Positions 48,411-60,534 of a stretch of DNA of 64,000 nt are shown one piece after another. A program made the translations under genes and the position numbers. Source of the DNA: Mytilus edulis (Eukaryota; Mollusca; Bivalvia; Mytilida; Mytilidae); NCBI RefSeq assembly GCF_963676685.1, contig NC_092348.1, forward strand, positions 24,155,386 to 24,219,385, read 5' to 3'. Under the pieces are notes generated by a model, which did not search any database, was not told the origin of the DNA, and was given only the letters and a program-made list of their open reading frames with translations. Position 1 is the first letter of the stretch. Each line of letters starts with the position of its first letter.

Positions 48411-48680
48411 CCAGGACATAGGAGCACAGAATCAGAACCGTTTTTCTTATCACCAGCACAGCGTCAGGACAATTCCGTTTAACGAACTTGCACGACTTTT
48501 GCAATATAATATTGTTGTAATATACTTTGCATGGTACTTATGACACATCAGAGAAAAATTAAGCAACAAAACAGTCGTTTTATTGCCGTTCTGATACAAT
48601 GTAAACAAACCCACCAGCACAGAATCAGGACCCACCAGCACCTGACAGGACCAAATCACCAGCACAGAACGTTCTCTCGC
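48411..48680 (+). repeat. Cluster of short caccagcacag motifs
   Basis: Motif caccagcacagaatcaggac and close variants at about 48452, 48611, 48634 and 48657, plus ggagcacagaatcag at 48421. Sits 330-550 bp upstream of transporter B. Confidence 0.6.
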
Positions 48681-48945
48681 AGGACAACCATACCCACCGT
48701 GTATAAAAAGTATACAAAAATGTATGTCAACGATCCAAGAGTAATTGCAGGGTTCATCGTCATGCTGTTAAACACAATCAAAACATGCCAGAAATTCTCA
48801 CTTCTTTTGTCCCAAATATGAGATGAAAATATAAATTAGATTTCCCACGATAACTAAACAACAATGTAATCGTACATATGTTTGGACCGTGGTAAATTTA
48901 AGTTAAATTCTAGAACTATCTATTTTGTTAACCTCTTAAAAATTG

Positions 48946-48954
48946 TATAAAAAG
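48946..48954 (+). promoter_or_regulatory. TATA box of transporter B
   Basis: TATAAAAAG about 42-50 bp upstream of the ATG at 48996, implying a 5' UTR of roughly 20 nt. Position-based inference. Confidence 0.6.
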
Positions 48955-48995
48955 AGGTCATGAATTGAAGTTAGCTCATTTAGGGAACTCTCGAA

Positions 48996-51900
48996 ATGGA
49001 AGCATTGGTATTTATCAGTATTCTCATTTGTGCGATATTTCCATGTGCATCTTTATCATGGATGAATACAACCATAACTGTTACAGATCAAGTACAAGCA
49101 GACATAAAATACCGTTTAAAAATAAGCCATCCCGGCATCGTTGTACTTTATACAAATGTACAATCTCAATCTATGTTGATGAATTACACTTTATTATGTG
49201 AGGAACTACGTACAATTACATTGAAAGCTCTTGCTAACGACAAGACTATGGTTGATGTGAGTTTAAAAGAGGAAATTATTCAATGTGGTAACAAAAGCTC
49301 GGAAATTAAAACGAGAAACAATTCCGTTTCTGATGAATTTAGCTATTATCATTATGGATCAATAACACTCCGTATGTCTGGTAAGAGATTAGGAAGGACG
49401 TATATTACTTTCAACTTGTATAATTCATCATCAACGGATAAGATTCTTGTCGGAAAGCAGAAATTTCCCTTGATTGTTCTCCGTAAAGAAGAACCAGCGT
49501 CAGAGATCTTCAAGTACATGATGTATATTGTCATGGTTATTGTCAACTTTGGATTTGGTTGTAAAACTGATTTGCAGGTAGTTAAAGAAACGTACAGAAA
49601 GCCTGTTGCACCAGCCATCGGAATTGGTTGCCAGCTTTTACTTATGCCAATGGTAATATAACATTAATGGGCCACAATAATATAAGACTAGTATATGTTA
49701 AAAAGAATAAATTCCGCACCATGTTTTGAAAACCACATTTGAAATACCGGTACTAGTATTTTAAAGATTGAAAGGCAAATAGAAAATATATTAAAATCAC
49801 AATGATCAACAATGTAACAGTTTAAACACTATATTTTCCATTGACAATTATTGTATATCATGTGATCATCTTATTGGTGCAAAAATGTCTTTCTTAATGT
49901 GACTTTAAAATTCTTCATTCTTGTTCATCAAAATGCAGATGTATCCAACTCTCTTGGTTTTTAATAGGATTTAATGACTATGAAAACACATAAAAATTTA
50001 CAGTGTTTCGTAAACGTTTTCAGTGTAAGGTAAAATATTTTGATTGGACATTAACTCTATGGAATCGTGTGAGATCTTTAATAACATATACGTATTCTTT
50101 TCAGATTGGTTACGGTATCGCTAAGTTAGTTACACCAGGGGACCCGTACATAGCACTTGGTATATTTATAGTATCCTGCTGCCCGGGAGGGGGTCAAAGT
50201 AACATCTTTAGCTATCTCCTTGGAGGAGACATATCATTGTCTGTTTCCTTGACTGCAGTCAGTATGATGCTTTCTTTTGGTATGTATATTCTGTATTATA
50301 ATACATGTAGTATGTATCTGATAACATTTTATCTAAGATAATAGCTCGGTATCTAGTGGATTAATTTTAGAAAACATATAAGTCAGTACACATCCAACAG
50401 CTTTAGGAAAATTGTGTTTTCATTTCAGAAAACATGTATCAGACCGACTTTATTGGATACTTGTTTCATTGGCAATCACACCGTATTTTCTTTTTTTTTT
50501 TTTTTTTTTATCTTGGTCTAGTAGTTTAACAAATTAAAAGCTTGCTGTGTAACTGATCAATGTATTGCTGTAATAACTTTTGGTTGCTAGTGAAAAGAAT
50601 GGTGAACTACCATTTACTGTGTATTAAACGTACCCCCATTACATATACAGGTGTATGTGTTTTATCTGATAAACCAACCAACTCATTATCGGAATTTTTT
50701 TTCCAAAATCGCTGTAGTTTTAAGCCCTGGTCACAGCGAACCTACGACACATCTATACAGCGCCACGACATGAAATTTGGTCAAATCGCGGGTCATTTGT
50801 GGTCGTCGTAATGCAGGGTTGACACATTGTCGATTGTTGCTCCCGTTTGATATCAGACAGCGATACGACACGAAAAGTGAAAAAAGTCGGATTACTATCC
50901 TCAATTATCTGGAATGTCCTATCATTGTCTGAACGCAGTCGTTTAAGTTCGTAACAGATTCATATGGGTCGGGAAGGGTCAGAATAGTTCGGCGAAGCAC
51001 CCCAACAGTTAGGTGCGTCCCGTAACATTCGGGGATACTCAGCCGATTAAGTCTAGTCGGATTACAATCGTGCCTATGTCGTGACAGTTTCTGCTGTATC
51101 GGATCAAAATCCTAACAATGTTCTGTGTATTCTGGACGGTGTCCTATGGAACGGGAATGATCTGGAGAAATTTGGCATTACAGAATACAATACGACTGAG
51201 ACCAGACAAAGCCGTTTGCAATGCGATAGAGCGGACCGTGATAGGATTTCGTTCCGACAGTACCTGCTCATCCCGATTATGTCGACAGTTTTCGAACGGA
51301 TAACTTCCATCAGCGTCTGTTCACTGTCTGATCTCTGTCGGATTACATTCGGTAGAATCGGGACGCAGTCGTGGCAGATTCGGTCGAATTTTACCTGGCG
51401 AAAGATAAAAATCGGATTAGAAAAGGATTGAGAACGGGATTATCGGGATAAATTCGCTTAAAAACGGTTGAATATCGACGCTTCCTGAACAATATCTGAT
51501 TGTTGTCGTGATTAAATTGTTTGTTTAATGCGGGGTTCACACATTGCCGATTGTTGCTCCCGTTTGATATCAGACAGCGATACGACACGAAAAGTGAAAA
51601 AGTCGGATTACTATCCTCAATTATCTGGAATATCCTATCATTGTCTAAACGCAGTTGTTTAAGTTCGTAACAGATTCCTACGGGTCGGGAAGGGTCCGAA
51701 TAGTTCGGCGAAGCACCCCGACAGTTAGTTGCGTCCCGTAACATTCGGGGATACTCAGCCGATTTAGTCTAGTCGGATTACAATCGTGCCTATGTCTTGA
51801 CAGTTTCTGCTGTATCGGATCAAAATCCTAACAATGTTCTGTGTATTCTGGACGGTGTCCTATAGAACGAGAATGATCTGGAGAAATTTTTCATTGCTGT

Positions 51901-54900
51901 TTGTCTGCCGATTGAGTCCAGATTGCATCCAGATCTTGTCGATTGCGAACCGTTTTTTGCCGAAACCGTTCCGGAACAGTCCCGTTATTAATACGAAATT
52001 CGTCAATAATACCCACGTCAGAGTCCCGACAATTTCAGAATACAATACGACTGAGACCAGACAAAGCCGTTTGCAATGCGATAGAGCGGACCGTGATAGG
52101 ATTACGTTCCGACAGTACCTGCTTATCCCGATTATGTCGACAGTTTTCGAACGGACAACTTCCGTCAGCGTCGGTTCACTGTCTGATCTCTGTCGGATTA
52201 CATTCGGTAGAATCGGGAAGCCGTCGTGACAGACTCGGTCGAATTTTACCTGGCGAAAGATACAAATCGGATTAGAAGAGGATTGAGAACGGGATTATCG
52301 GGATAAATTTGCTTGAAAACGGTTAAATATCGACGCTTCCTGAACAATATCTGATTGTTGTCGTGATTAAATTATTTGTTTAATGCGGGGTTCACGCATT
52401 GCCAATTATTGCTCCCGTTTGAGATCAGACAGCGATACGACACGAAAAGTGAAAAAGTCGGATTAGTATCCTCAATTATCTTGAATTTCCTATTATTGTC
52501 TGAACGCAGTCGTTTTAGTTCGTAACAGATTCCTACGGGTCGGGAAGGGTCCGAATAGTTCGGCAAAGCACCCCGACAGTTAGGTGCGTCCCGTAACATT
52601 CGGGGAAACTCAGCCGATTTTGTCTAGTCGGATTACAATCGTGCCTATGTCTTGACAGATTCTGCTGTATCGGATCGAATTCCTAACAATGTTCTGTGTA
52701 TTCGGGAAGGTGTCCCGTGGAACGGGAATGATCTGGAGAAATTTTTCCTTGCTGTTTTTCTGCCGATTGAGTCCAGATTGCATCCAGATCTTGTCGATTG
52801 CGAACCGTTTTTGCCGAAACCGTTCCGAAACAATCCCGTTATTAATTTTAAATTCGTCAATGATACCCACGCCAGAGTCTCGACAATTACAGAATACAAT
52901 ACGACTGAGACCAGACAAAGCCGTTTGCAATGCGATAGAGCGGACCGTGATAGGATTACGTTCCGACAGTACCCGATCATCCCGAGTATGCCGACAGTTT
53001 TCGAACGAATAACTTCCGTCAGCGTCGGTTCACTGTCTTGTCACTATCTGATCTCTGTCGGATTACATTCGGTAGAATCGGGACGCAGTCGTGACAGACT
53101 CGGTCGAATTTTACCTGGCGAAAGATACAAATCGGATTAGAAGCGGATATAGAACGGGATTATCGGGATAAATTCGCTTGGAAACGGTTGAATATCGACG
53201 CTTCCTGAACAATATCTGATTGTTGTCGTGATTAAAAATTTTTTTTACAAATTTTAATTAAAGTTTGAATTTCCATCCACGATTCATAGGATCTTGATCA
53301 GACTTTTAATAAATTTTAATCGGGAATGGTCCTGTCAAGGACGGCAATAAAAATCGTGTATGTGTGACCCCAGCTTAACAAATTTTAATTAAAGTTTGAA
53401 TTTTCATCCACGATTCACAGGATCTTGATCAGACTTTTGACAAATTTTAATCTGGAATGGTCCTGTCAAGAACGGCAGTAAAAATCGTGAATGTGTGACC
53501 CAAGCTTAACAAATTTGAATTAAAGTTTGAATTTTCATCCACGATTCATTGGATCTTGATCAGACTTTTGACAAATTTTAATCGGGAATGGTTCTGTCAA
53601 GGTCGGCAGTAAAAATCGTGAATATGTGACCCTAGCTTAAGACAATCACACGACAATCGCACGATATTTTGAGCATCTTGGCGCTGTCATGTGTCGTGGG
53701 ACAAAAATTGGACATGTACCTTTTTTGCTCTACGATTTTTTATCGTGTCACTGTCTTGTGGCTGTCGTGAAGATGTTTTACAATCGTCGTGCGATAAACA
53801 CATTGTCGTGGGTATCAATATAATGCATTTTAATCAAACAATCGTCTCACGACTGTCGCAAGACACTCGTAATACAGTCGCACGATTGTCTCACGAATAA
53901 CAAATTTCGCACGATGACCGCACAACATTGATTGTCTGTGGTACGACAGTGGTACGTTCGTCGTGCAACATATTTTCGTTGTATTTAGAAAAGTACAATT
54001 CGGCGGGAATGAATGTTAGGAAAATCATACCGTCTACCATTTAAACAAGACGGCCCTGCTGAATGGGCGCCTTGGTGGACTACAACAAGAGAAAAATATG
54101 GTCCTGTTAGAGTCGATTTGAGCCCGTGAACATTATAGGAACCAGCGAAACGCCCGAAGTTGGTGGGTTAGGCCATGGATCGAACGTCGCCTGATGTGTG
54201 GGCAGTATAGTACACTGATGTAAGAGTTGGAGAGGGAATCTGCCTGTGAATTCGTTGGATTCATGCTTATATAGCCTTGCATGTTTCAAGATCTTTTGTT
54301 GAGAGTCGCATCACAGTGGCACGATAGTAATACGACAGTAATACGCGCATCCCATGACATGAAAACCTGAAAAATAGCCCAAAACAACTCACGATTGTCG
54401 TACGATTATCGCACGACTGTCACAAGACCGACTTGCGACACACACACGTCAGTACAATTACAATTTTTTTGTTCTGTCTTGTACCCATCGTGGAACCATC
54501 GTGAACATGTCGTAGCTGATGTGACTACTCGAAATATTTCTTTTGACATTTTGCACGACAGCGCCACGACAACTATTTTATAGATATTCCACGACAAAAA
54601 AATCGTACGATTTGTTGGCTTAAGAATGACTTAATAGCTATAACAAAACAAGACGGTATGGTATAATTGTCGGCAGTAAATAAAATATCCACGAAGACCT
54701 AAGACTAAATAGTTATCAAAGGTACCAGGATTATAATTTAATACGCCAGACGCGCGTTTCGTCTACATAAGACTCATCAGTGACGCTCAGATCAAAACAG
54801 TTAAAAAGCCAAACAAATACAAAGTTGAAGAGCATTAAGGACCCAAAATTTCAAAAAGTTGTGCCAAATACGGCTAAGGTAATCTACTCGTGGGCGTAAG

Positions 54901-56233
54901 AAAATCCTTAGATTTTCGAAAAATTCAAAGTTTTGTAATCAGAAAATTTATATAAATGACCATATAATTGATATTCATGTCAACACCGAAGTGCTGACTA
55001 CTGGGCTGGTGATACCCTCGGGGACGAAACGTCCACCAGCAGTGGCATCGACCCAGTGGTGTAAATAGTTATCAAAGGTACCAGGATTATAATTTAATAC
55101 GCCAGACGCGCAATGTGAAATTATAATATTGGTCACTCTGCAGCCATCGACAATGAGCCGAAAACAAAACAAAATCTATATCACACGCTTTGTGGTGACA
55201 ATTGGTATAACAATCATATTCCTATTGTATTCAACATCCCACGAAATTTACCTGAATAGAAAGGAAAGTATTCATAAGTTATTAACTCGTGCACTATGTA
55301 GAATAGATTTGATTGAAGGAGAAGGTGGCCATATATGTTGCGTTCAATATAGTAGCGGCTACGTAGTACTACGTAGATATTTGTCTATACTGAACGAGTA
55401 GCTAGCCTATATATAGCTAGCTGCTATCAATATCTATGTAGCAGTTAGGCTAGCTACATGTTTAATAGTCATAAATCTACGTAGCCCTATGTCGCCACTA
55501 TATATACGATATTGAATGCAACCATGGAGTTTTAATTGTTGTTTACAGAGTTTACACAGCCTTATTCAAATACATAAAAAAAAAATATATAAAATAAATC
55601 CACATTTTTCCGATTTCAAGTTGTTTTTTTTTCATTTCAGGAACAATGCCTCTATGGTTATTTACATTGGGCCAGGAAATTTCTACCAGTGCCGAAACAG
55701 AAATGCCATATCTGGAAGTTGTTACAACATTATTAATCCTGTTAATCCCACTCTTGATCGGAGTATTCATTCAGTACAAACTAACACGAATTCACAAGTT
55801 CATGTTGAAAATTCTTTTACCAATTACGATTGTCGCAGTTATTTTACTTCTTGTCACTGGACTCTACTCTAATTGGTACATTTTTGAAATGTTCAACGCT
55901 AAGATATTCCTTCCTGCGAGCATATTGCCATTAAGTGGTAATATTATAGCTGGTTTGATTTCATTGGTTGCTAGGATGCCCTGGACACGTGTGAAAACTA
56001 TCTCAATTGAAACAGGTTTGCAAAATACCGGAATTGCAATTTTGGTAATCATGTTTGCTTTTCCGCAACCAGAGGGTCTTATTGCCGTTGTTGTACCAAT
56101 TGCTACTAGTATCATGACGCAACTGCCGCTAATTTCTGTAACGATTCCATACTTAATATACACAAGGTGTTATAGGAAACGAGATAAACCCGCGTCTGCT
56201 AAAGAAGAAGTAGTTAAAAACAATTCAAAGTGA
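48996..56233 (+). CDS. SLC10-family (P3/SLC10A5-like) sodium-dependent transporter B
   Basis: Paralogue of transporter A. Exons 48996-49652, 50105-50279 and 55641-56233; donors gtaata and gtatgt, acceptors tcag and tcag; phases 0 and 1 and the 175-nt middle exon are the same as in A. 474 aa. Signal peptide MEALVFISILICAIFPCASL, then an extracellular N-terminal domain of about 165 residues ending near TM1 (YMMYIVMVIVNFGFG). Exon 2: IGYGIAKL, CCPGGGQSN (244-252), LGGDISLS. Exon 3: MPLWLFTLG (280-288), IETGLQNTGIA (400-410), PLISVTIPYLIY. Short basic C tail, without the NGSTK repeats of A. Predicted multi-pass membrane protein importing an unknown anion with sodium. Intron 2 is 5.36 kb because of repeat insertions, against 1.1 kb in A. 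Polyadenylation signal just after the stop. Confidence 0.95.
50720..53640. mobile_element. Composite tandem element in intron 2 of transporter B
   Basis: Three tandem large units start at 50810, 51527 and 52382 (aatgcrgggtt...). The last two are about 855 bp; the first is 717 bp because of a 138-bp internal deletion (the block from ttgctgtttgtctgccgatt on). Then three units of about 131 bp start at 53248, 53378 and 53509. The outer ends, TTAAGCCCTGGTCACAGCG on the left and the right end read inward TTAAGCTAGGGTCACATAT, form a possible imperfect inverted repeat. GC-richer and CpG-richer than its surroundings. Overlapping ORFs up to 162 aa are in several frames and look non-coding. Possibly a PIF/Harbinger-like MITE with amplified core. 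Confidence 0.6.
53641..54620. repeat. CpG-motif-rich block (tcgtg/cacga)
   Basis: Dense short motifs such as cacgactgtc, tcgcacgat, gtcgtg and cacgacaa in both orientations, resembling the subterminal zones of the element at 7458-9125. An ordinary stretch of about 300 bp lies inside (54000-54300). No gene. Confidence 0.55.
54707..55111 (-). mobile_element. Hammerhead retrozyme, one full 356-bp unit plus partial second
   Basis: A 49-bp direct repeat (tagttatcaaaggtaccagg ... gccagacgcgc) occurs at 54707-54755 and 55063-55111, spacing 356. On the minus strand the first copy continues into a complete hammerhead ribozyme; the second is cut inside stem III, so the element begins a few bases before the predicted cleavage site. 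This is the arrangement of metazoan retrozymes: small non-autonomous retroelements with tandem hammerheads that yield circular RNAs, thought to be mobilised by Penelope-like elements. The unit also holds the block ctcggggacgaaacgtccac. Confidence 0.8.
54743..54786 (-). ncRNA. Type I hammerhead self-cleaving ribozyme
   Basis: Minus strand, 5' to 3': stem I strand GCGTCA; core CTGATGA; stem II GTC, loop TTATGTA, GAC; core GAAA; short stem III ACGCGCGT (two pairs, four-base loop); C17 of the cleavage triplet GTC; stem I strand TGGCGT. All invariant core bases are present. GCGTCA pairs with TGGCGT over six positions with two G-U wobbles. Predicted cut between 54749 and 54748. A stem III this short usually works best as a dimer. 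Confidence 0.85.
55337..55522. mobile_element. Palindrome-rich foldback MITE
   Basis: Left end gttgcgttcaatatagtagc and right end read inward gttgcattcaatatcgtata. Interior palindromes include gtagtactac and agctagcctatatatagctagct-type repeats and an inner pair tacgtagat/atctacgta. Lies 120 bp before exon 3 of transporter B. Confidence 0.75.
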
Positions 56234-56249
56234 TATGTCTGTGGAATTG

Positions 56250-56255
56250 AATAAA
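56250..56255 (+). promoter_or_regulatory. Polyadenylation signal of transporter B
   Basis: AATAAA 17 nt after the stop codon. This implies a very short 3' UTR, unless a later signal is used. Confidence 0.6.
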
Positions 56256-57185
56256 AATGCTTTTCTATGAAGTATAGAACTAGTAAATATGCTGACCCTC
56301 GGTTGCTTAGACTTTTATTATTATTAGGTTTTTCGTGTGTTATTTTATGGAATGTTTGTCTTTTCGTAGTTTTACTCTATGATTACCATGGTGATGGGTT
56401 TATCGTCGACTTATGACTTTTGAGAGTCACTTTGGTATGTCATCTGTCTTTTTCTGCCTACTCAAACAAATACAATTAATATTGTTTTTGTTTTAAACAA
56501 ATCTTTAGTATAATATTGCATTCATTCATAGTTATACTTTCTTCAAAGTTTTCTTACTTTTTTGTTTACCGTTTATCATATGAAATAAGGTGCAGCATGT
56601 ACCACTATAGTAAAGAAACAAGAATCAAAATCACTTTGTATTGTTACTGCCTTCAAAATTTATCTATAATTTTCGCTAATGTACGTTGGTGCATGAAGCG
56701 AGAATAATATTCAAAGCGAGATAATTCTAGCGTTAGAATATGTAAGATACTTAGTCATAAGGTACCAGTCTTGTATTACAACTCCAGTTTCAAAACATGG
56801 AGGGAAACAAAATAGTCCATTTTTTTCTGAATTTTTTTCTGGACTCAATTTTTTCTGTTTGATTATAGGTTTATGCTGAATTGAAACATATATATAGTTA
56901 AAAAAAATCTTGCATCTTTTTGGGGATATCAATCCAGGAAAGTGGAAGGATATCATGTTTACTGGAAGTGGTGCGGCCTAGTAAAAACAGCAAACAGAAA
57001 GTAGAAAAAAAATGTTTTGACTTCAGGGTTACGTAACTTTTTATTCTTCGTGGTATGACCCACTTTTTTTCGATTAAATCACAATTTCACATTAGTACAT
57101 ACATGATATGTACATGAAATTTTTTTTCTATGTAGCATTTTTTATTTTTTTTATTTTCAAAGATCAGATGTTGTACTGTTATACC
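56256..57185. other. Intergenic, nothing recognised
   Basis: AT-rich with short ORFs; no gene or named repeat. Confidence 0.35.
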
Positions 57186-57520
57186 ACTGTCCCAGGTTAG
57201 GGGGAGGGTTGGGATCCCGCTAACATGTTTAACCCCGCAACATTATTTATCAAGTCAGGAGCTTGTATATTCAGTGGTTGTCGTTTGTTTATGTGTTACA
57301 TATTTGTTTTTCGTTCATTTTTTTTTTACATAAATAAGGCCGTTAGTTTTCTCGTTTGAATTGTTTTACATTGTCTTATCGGGGCCTTTTATAGCTGACT
57401 ATGCGGTATGGGCTTTGCTTATTGTTGAAGGCCGTACGGTGACCTATAGTTGTTAATGTCTGTGTCATTTTGGTCTTTTGTGGATAGTTGTCTCATTGAC
57501 AATCATACCACATCTTCTTT
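57186..57520 (+). repeat. Dispersed mussel-type repeat, best copy
   Basis: From ccaggttagggggagggttg through gtttaaccccgcaacatt, ggccttttatagctgactat, gttgaaggccgtacggtgac to gttgtctcattgacaatcat and a T-rich end. Antisense copies at 11408 and 35383; partial copies at 1688, 23905, 29860, 37680 and 47990. Looks like the 3' end of a retroelement or SINE. Confidence 0.8.
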
Positions 57521-57539
57521 TTTTTATAATATCGACATA

Positions 57540-58578
57540 TATGAACATATTACAAAGAAACGTGAGCCTTGATGACCCTTTTAACCGACTTACTAAGCGC
57601 AAGCATATCCTTCGTTGCATTCGACATTTGTAAGCTAGAACTGCATTTAGTTGTGGTAAAAATCTACAAACGACCAGGAAGCAATTGTATAAAAATGTAT
57701 GTTTTCGTTTGTGACAAACTCACCTAATAATCGATTGCTATGATATTCGCAGATGGGGATTAATTATTACCGTTTCAGTCATTCATATTAAAAATATTGG
57801 GAAAAATTACGTACTTATTAATTGTTTAAAGATATTTTTTGTCAGCCAAATTTTTCTTTTAAACGGATGACGTGAGAAGGAAATACTCCAAGGATTCGAG
57901 TTCATTTGCAAAATATCTCGCACAAGGTTTGCGATAAAGGTAATTTATCCAGAAACCATAAAAACATAATACAACTGAATGTTATGAACAATTATGTAAT
58001 ATTAAAACCCAAACTGAATAAATGACAATAATTTGCAAAGGTGGGGAATAAATACCGCCACCCTCAATAACTAAATTACAAAATGTATAAACAAACAAAT
58101 ATTGTACAATAAAAGATTGAAATCATCAGCATATGAAATTCAAAATTTTTAATTTAAAAAATAATACCTATAAATATAAATCTGTTAAAGAATCAATGGA
58201 GTAGGTGGGTGGGAAATTAAAAATCTTCACTTTTCTTGAGAAAACTAAAATGGCGTCCGCTAGCATTCAGTGCAATTGCGAGACTGCTGGCTAATCTAAA
58301 CACATGTGAAGAGATAACATGCGCCTAATCCTCATTGGTCGTTTAAATATCATTAAGCAATCATATTAGTAATTAATCTTGACCTTGATCGTGAGATGAC
58401 CCTACTGATCTTTGCCTGTAATCAAAAACTTACAGACGACCCCATTCAAATTTACAGTTTCATATTACTTTTGATAAGAAAAATTTCCTGACAAAAATGT
58501 TTTTATGTACCATAAAATGATTTTCTGAAACGCAGGTGTATTTGAGGAAGCACATTTCAATACGATACAGATACATTT
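57540..58578. other. Intergenic, nothing recognised
   Basis: No gene seen on either strand. Confidence 0.35.
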
Positions 58579-59168
58579 GCAAAATTTAGGTGTGGCGTTG
58601 CCCCCTTGCGAAAAGAAACAGGTCGCTATGGAAATAAAACTGTAAATGAAAGAGTTTGTTTTGTGCGTAATGATAAAATTGAAGATGAGAAACATGTAAT
58701 ATTAGATTGTCCTTTATATGCAGATTTACGTGAAAGTTTATTTAACGAAGTTAAAAGAAATAATGGTGATTTTAATATTTTATCTTGTGATAAGTTTATA
58801 TATCTTTTTAAACGTAATGATTGTTTTGATGTGGTTGCCAAGACCTGCTTTAATATTGTAAGTAGAAGAAAGGATTTTTTGATATGCTTGATTGATAATT
58901 ATTTTTTTACATAACCGAGATATTGTATAGACGTGATAAATGTAGTTATATGGCTTTATTACATAGCGGAAATGTTTTATAGATATGATAAGTATATAGT
59001 AATAATTTATTTAGATTTCTATAGTCTCTCATAATTCTTTATAGAATGGCACTTGTATTTTAATTTAGAAAATTACTGTTTATTTAATGTATATATTATA
59101 ATGTTTGTATTACATGTAGTATATGTATTATAAGTCGTGAGACTCTAATAAAATATTGAATCTGAATT
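58579..59168 (+). mobile_element. LINE 3' end with ORF2 C-terminal fragment
   Basis: KFRCGVAPLRKETGRYGNK, then ERVCFVRNDKIEDEKHVILD and CPLYADLRESLF, with an intact stop after NYFFT at 58914. The second Cys of the usual C-x2-C is Arg. A 3' UTR of about 250 bp ends aataaaatattgaatctgaa. Same family type as 16740-17170; 5' truncated. Confidence 0.78.
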
Positions 59169-59439
59169 TATAAATCATATCCCATTGCTATTAATTAGAT
59201 ATACATTTTTTATATATATAATCTAGATTTATAATTATTGTAGGAAGTATCGAGAGCTAACAACACAGTTCTGGGCTAACATCAGTTTCTTTATTTTTTT
59301 TTCGAAAAAATAAGGATTTTCTTATCCCAGGTATATACATAAGAATAAGAATACTTTATTAATCCAGTTATGGACCCTTGCGGGTTTTAAATTTCATACA
59401 ATGATTACAATTACATCCCAGCTCCTTTGTTCTAACAGG

Positions 59440-59479
59440 GGTGATCTGATCCGGATCGTCCCTACCAGATCACCCCAGT
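59440..59479. repeat. Short palindrome GGGGTGATCTG/CAGATCACCCC
   Basis: Eleven-base arms around a loop of about 18 nt that contains gatccggatc. May be the core of a larger dispersed repeat. Confidence 0.6.
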
Positions 59480-60059
59480 TTGAATTTCTTTGTTATGCAT
59501 GCTTTCCTTTGTTCTGTAACATTTTGGCGGGAATGTCAAATCCACTATAAAACTTATAATCAATTGTACGGAAAAGACAAGCATTAGCCTTTCAAAAAGG
59601 GCTAGTCGACTCTTAGCTGATGAAAATGGAAAGTGCTCTCGCTTTGTAGATTAATTCATTTACTAGAATAAAAACTGCATCAATCAACAAATTTTACCAC
59701 ACACGTGAGGTCACACGTTATGAAGTAGTATATATCGTTTAACGTGTTGTTTACGAAACTCCAGAAGATTCGACTATTTATAGATAAGAGTTACATGTGT
59801 ACCAATATCATGAATATGCATGATTAATGACCAGGCAAAATCTAATTGCTAAATTAGAGAGGACAAATCCGATACTCTACGGGATTTAAGGACATTTACT
59901 AGGTTTGGATTGTCCTAACCAATCAATAAACTTTGATTATTCACGTCTCGTAATATCTTCCAATCAGGTAGCAAGAAAAATTCACGCACTGACTGTCCAT
60001 CGTTCAATTCTTAATCTCGACTCCTAGAAGTCGATAACTATCTATCAAAATTCACGTAG

Positions 60060-60140
60060 AAAAAATCCAGTGTTTATGCTGGGATTCGAACTCAAGACCT
60101 TTAGCATATCAAGCCTAGACACATGCTACTACACCAAGAC
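60060..60140 (-). pseudogene. tRNA-like sequence, minus strand
   Basis: Minus strand: TTGGTGTAGTAGCATG (D-arm/A-box like) and GAGTTCGAATCCC (B-box like), about 45 bp apart. Acceptor halves do not pair. Possible SINE promoter or tRNA pseudogene. Confidence 0.4.
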
Positions 60141-60534
60141 GACTGGATACGAACTTACAGTAATTTTATATACTTAAAGGAAGCAAGATCTTTTTATAAG
60201 TGGGGCGAGTTGGCAGACTTTTATTCAGTTGGGTTTAAACCTTTTTCGTGAATAAGTGAGTTGTCAGACTGATTGTTCAATTTGATTTTACACTTTTTCA
60301 AAAGTGGGGGGAGTCGGTAAACAAGAGTTGGGCGATTTTTTTTATAAAGTGGCGATATAGTGTGGGCCGATAGGCAAGTGATATTATTTGATATCTACTC
60401 ATCGGGTTCGGGGGTCATAAAGGGTATACATCATATAGTAATATAGTATATTATAATGGTTGTGTGGCGTTCTAAACTAGATTTAATGAATTGTAAATGT
60501 TTTTTCGTCTAATCTAAAAGAGCTGGGATGTAAA

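Noticed and set aside
51081-53140. Multiple 100-160-codon ORFs in the composite repeat
   Set aside because: They recur in several frames and both strands in each tandem unit, with no conserved motif; a consequence of higher GC content.
54995-55060. Second hammerhead-like core on the plus strand (ctggtga ... gaaacgtc)
   Set aside because: The invariant CTGATGA is CTGGTGA and its bases pair fully with the downstream caccagc, giving a plain hairpin in place of a hammerhead fold.
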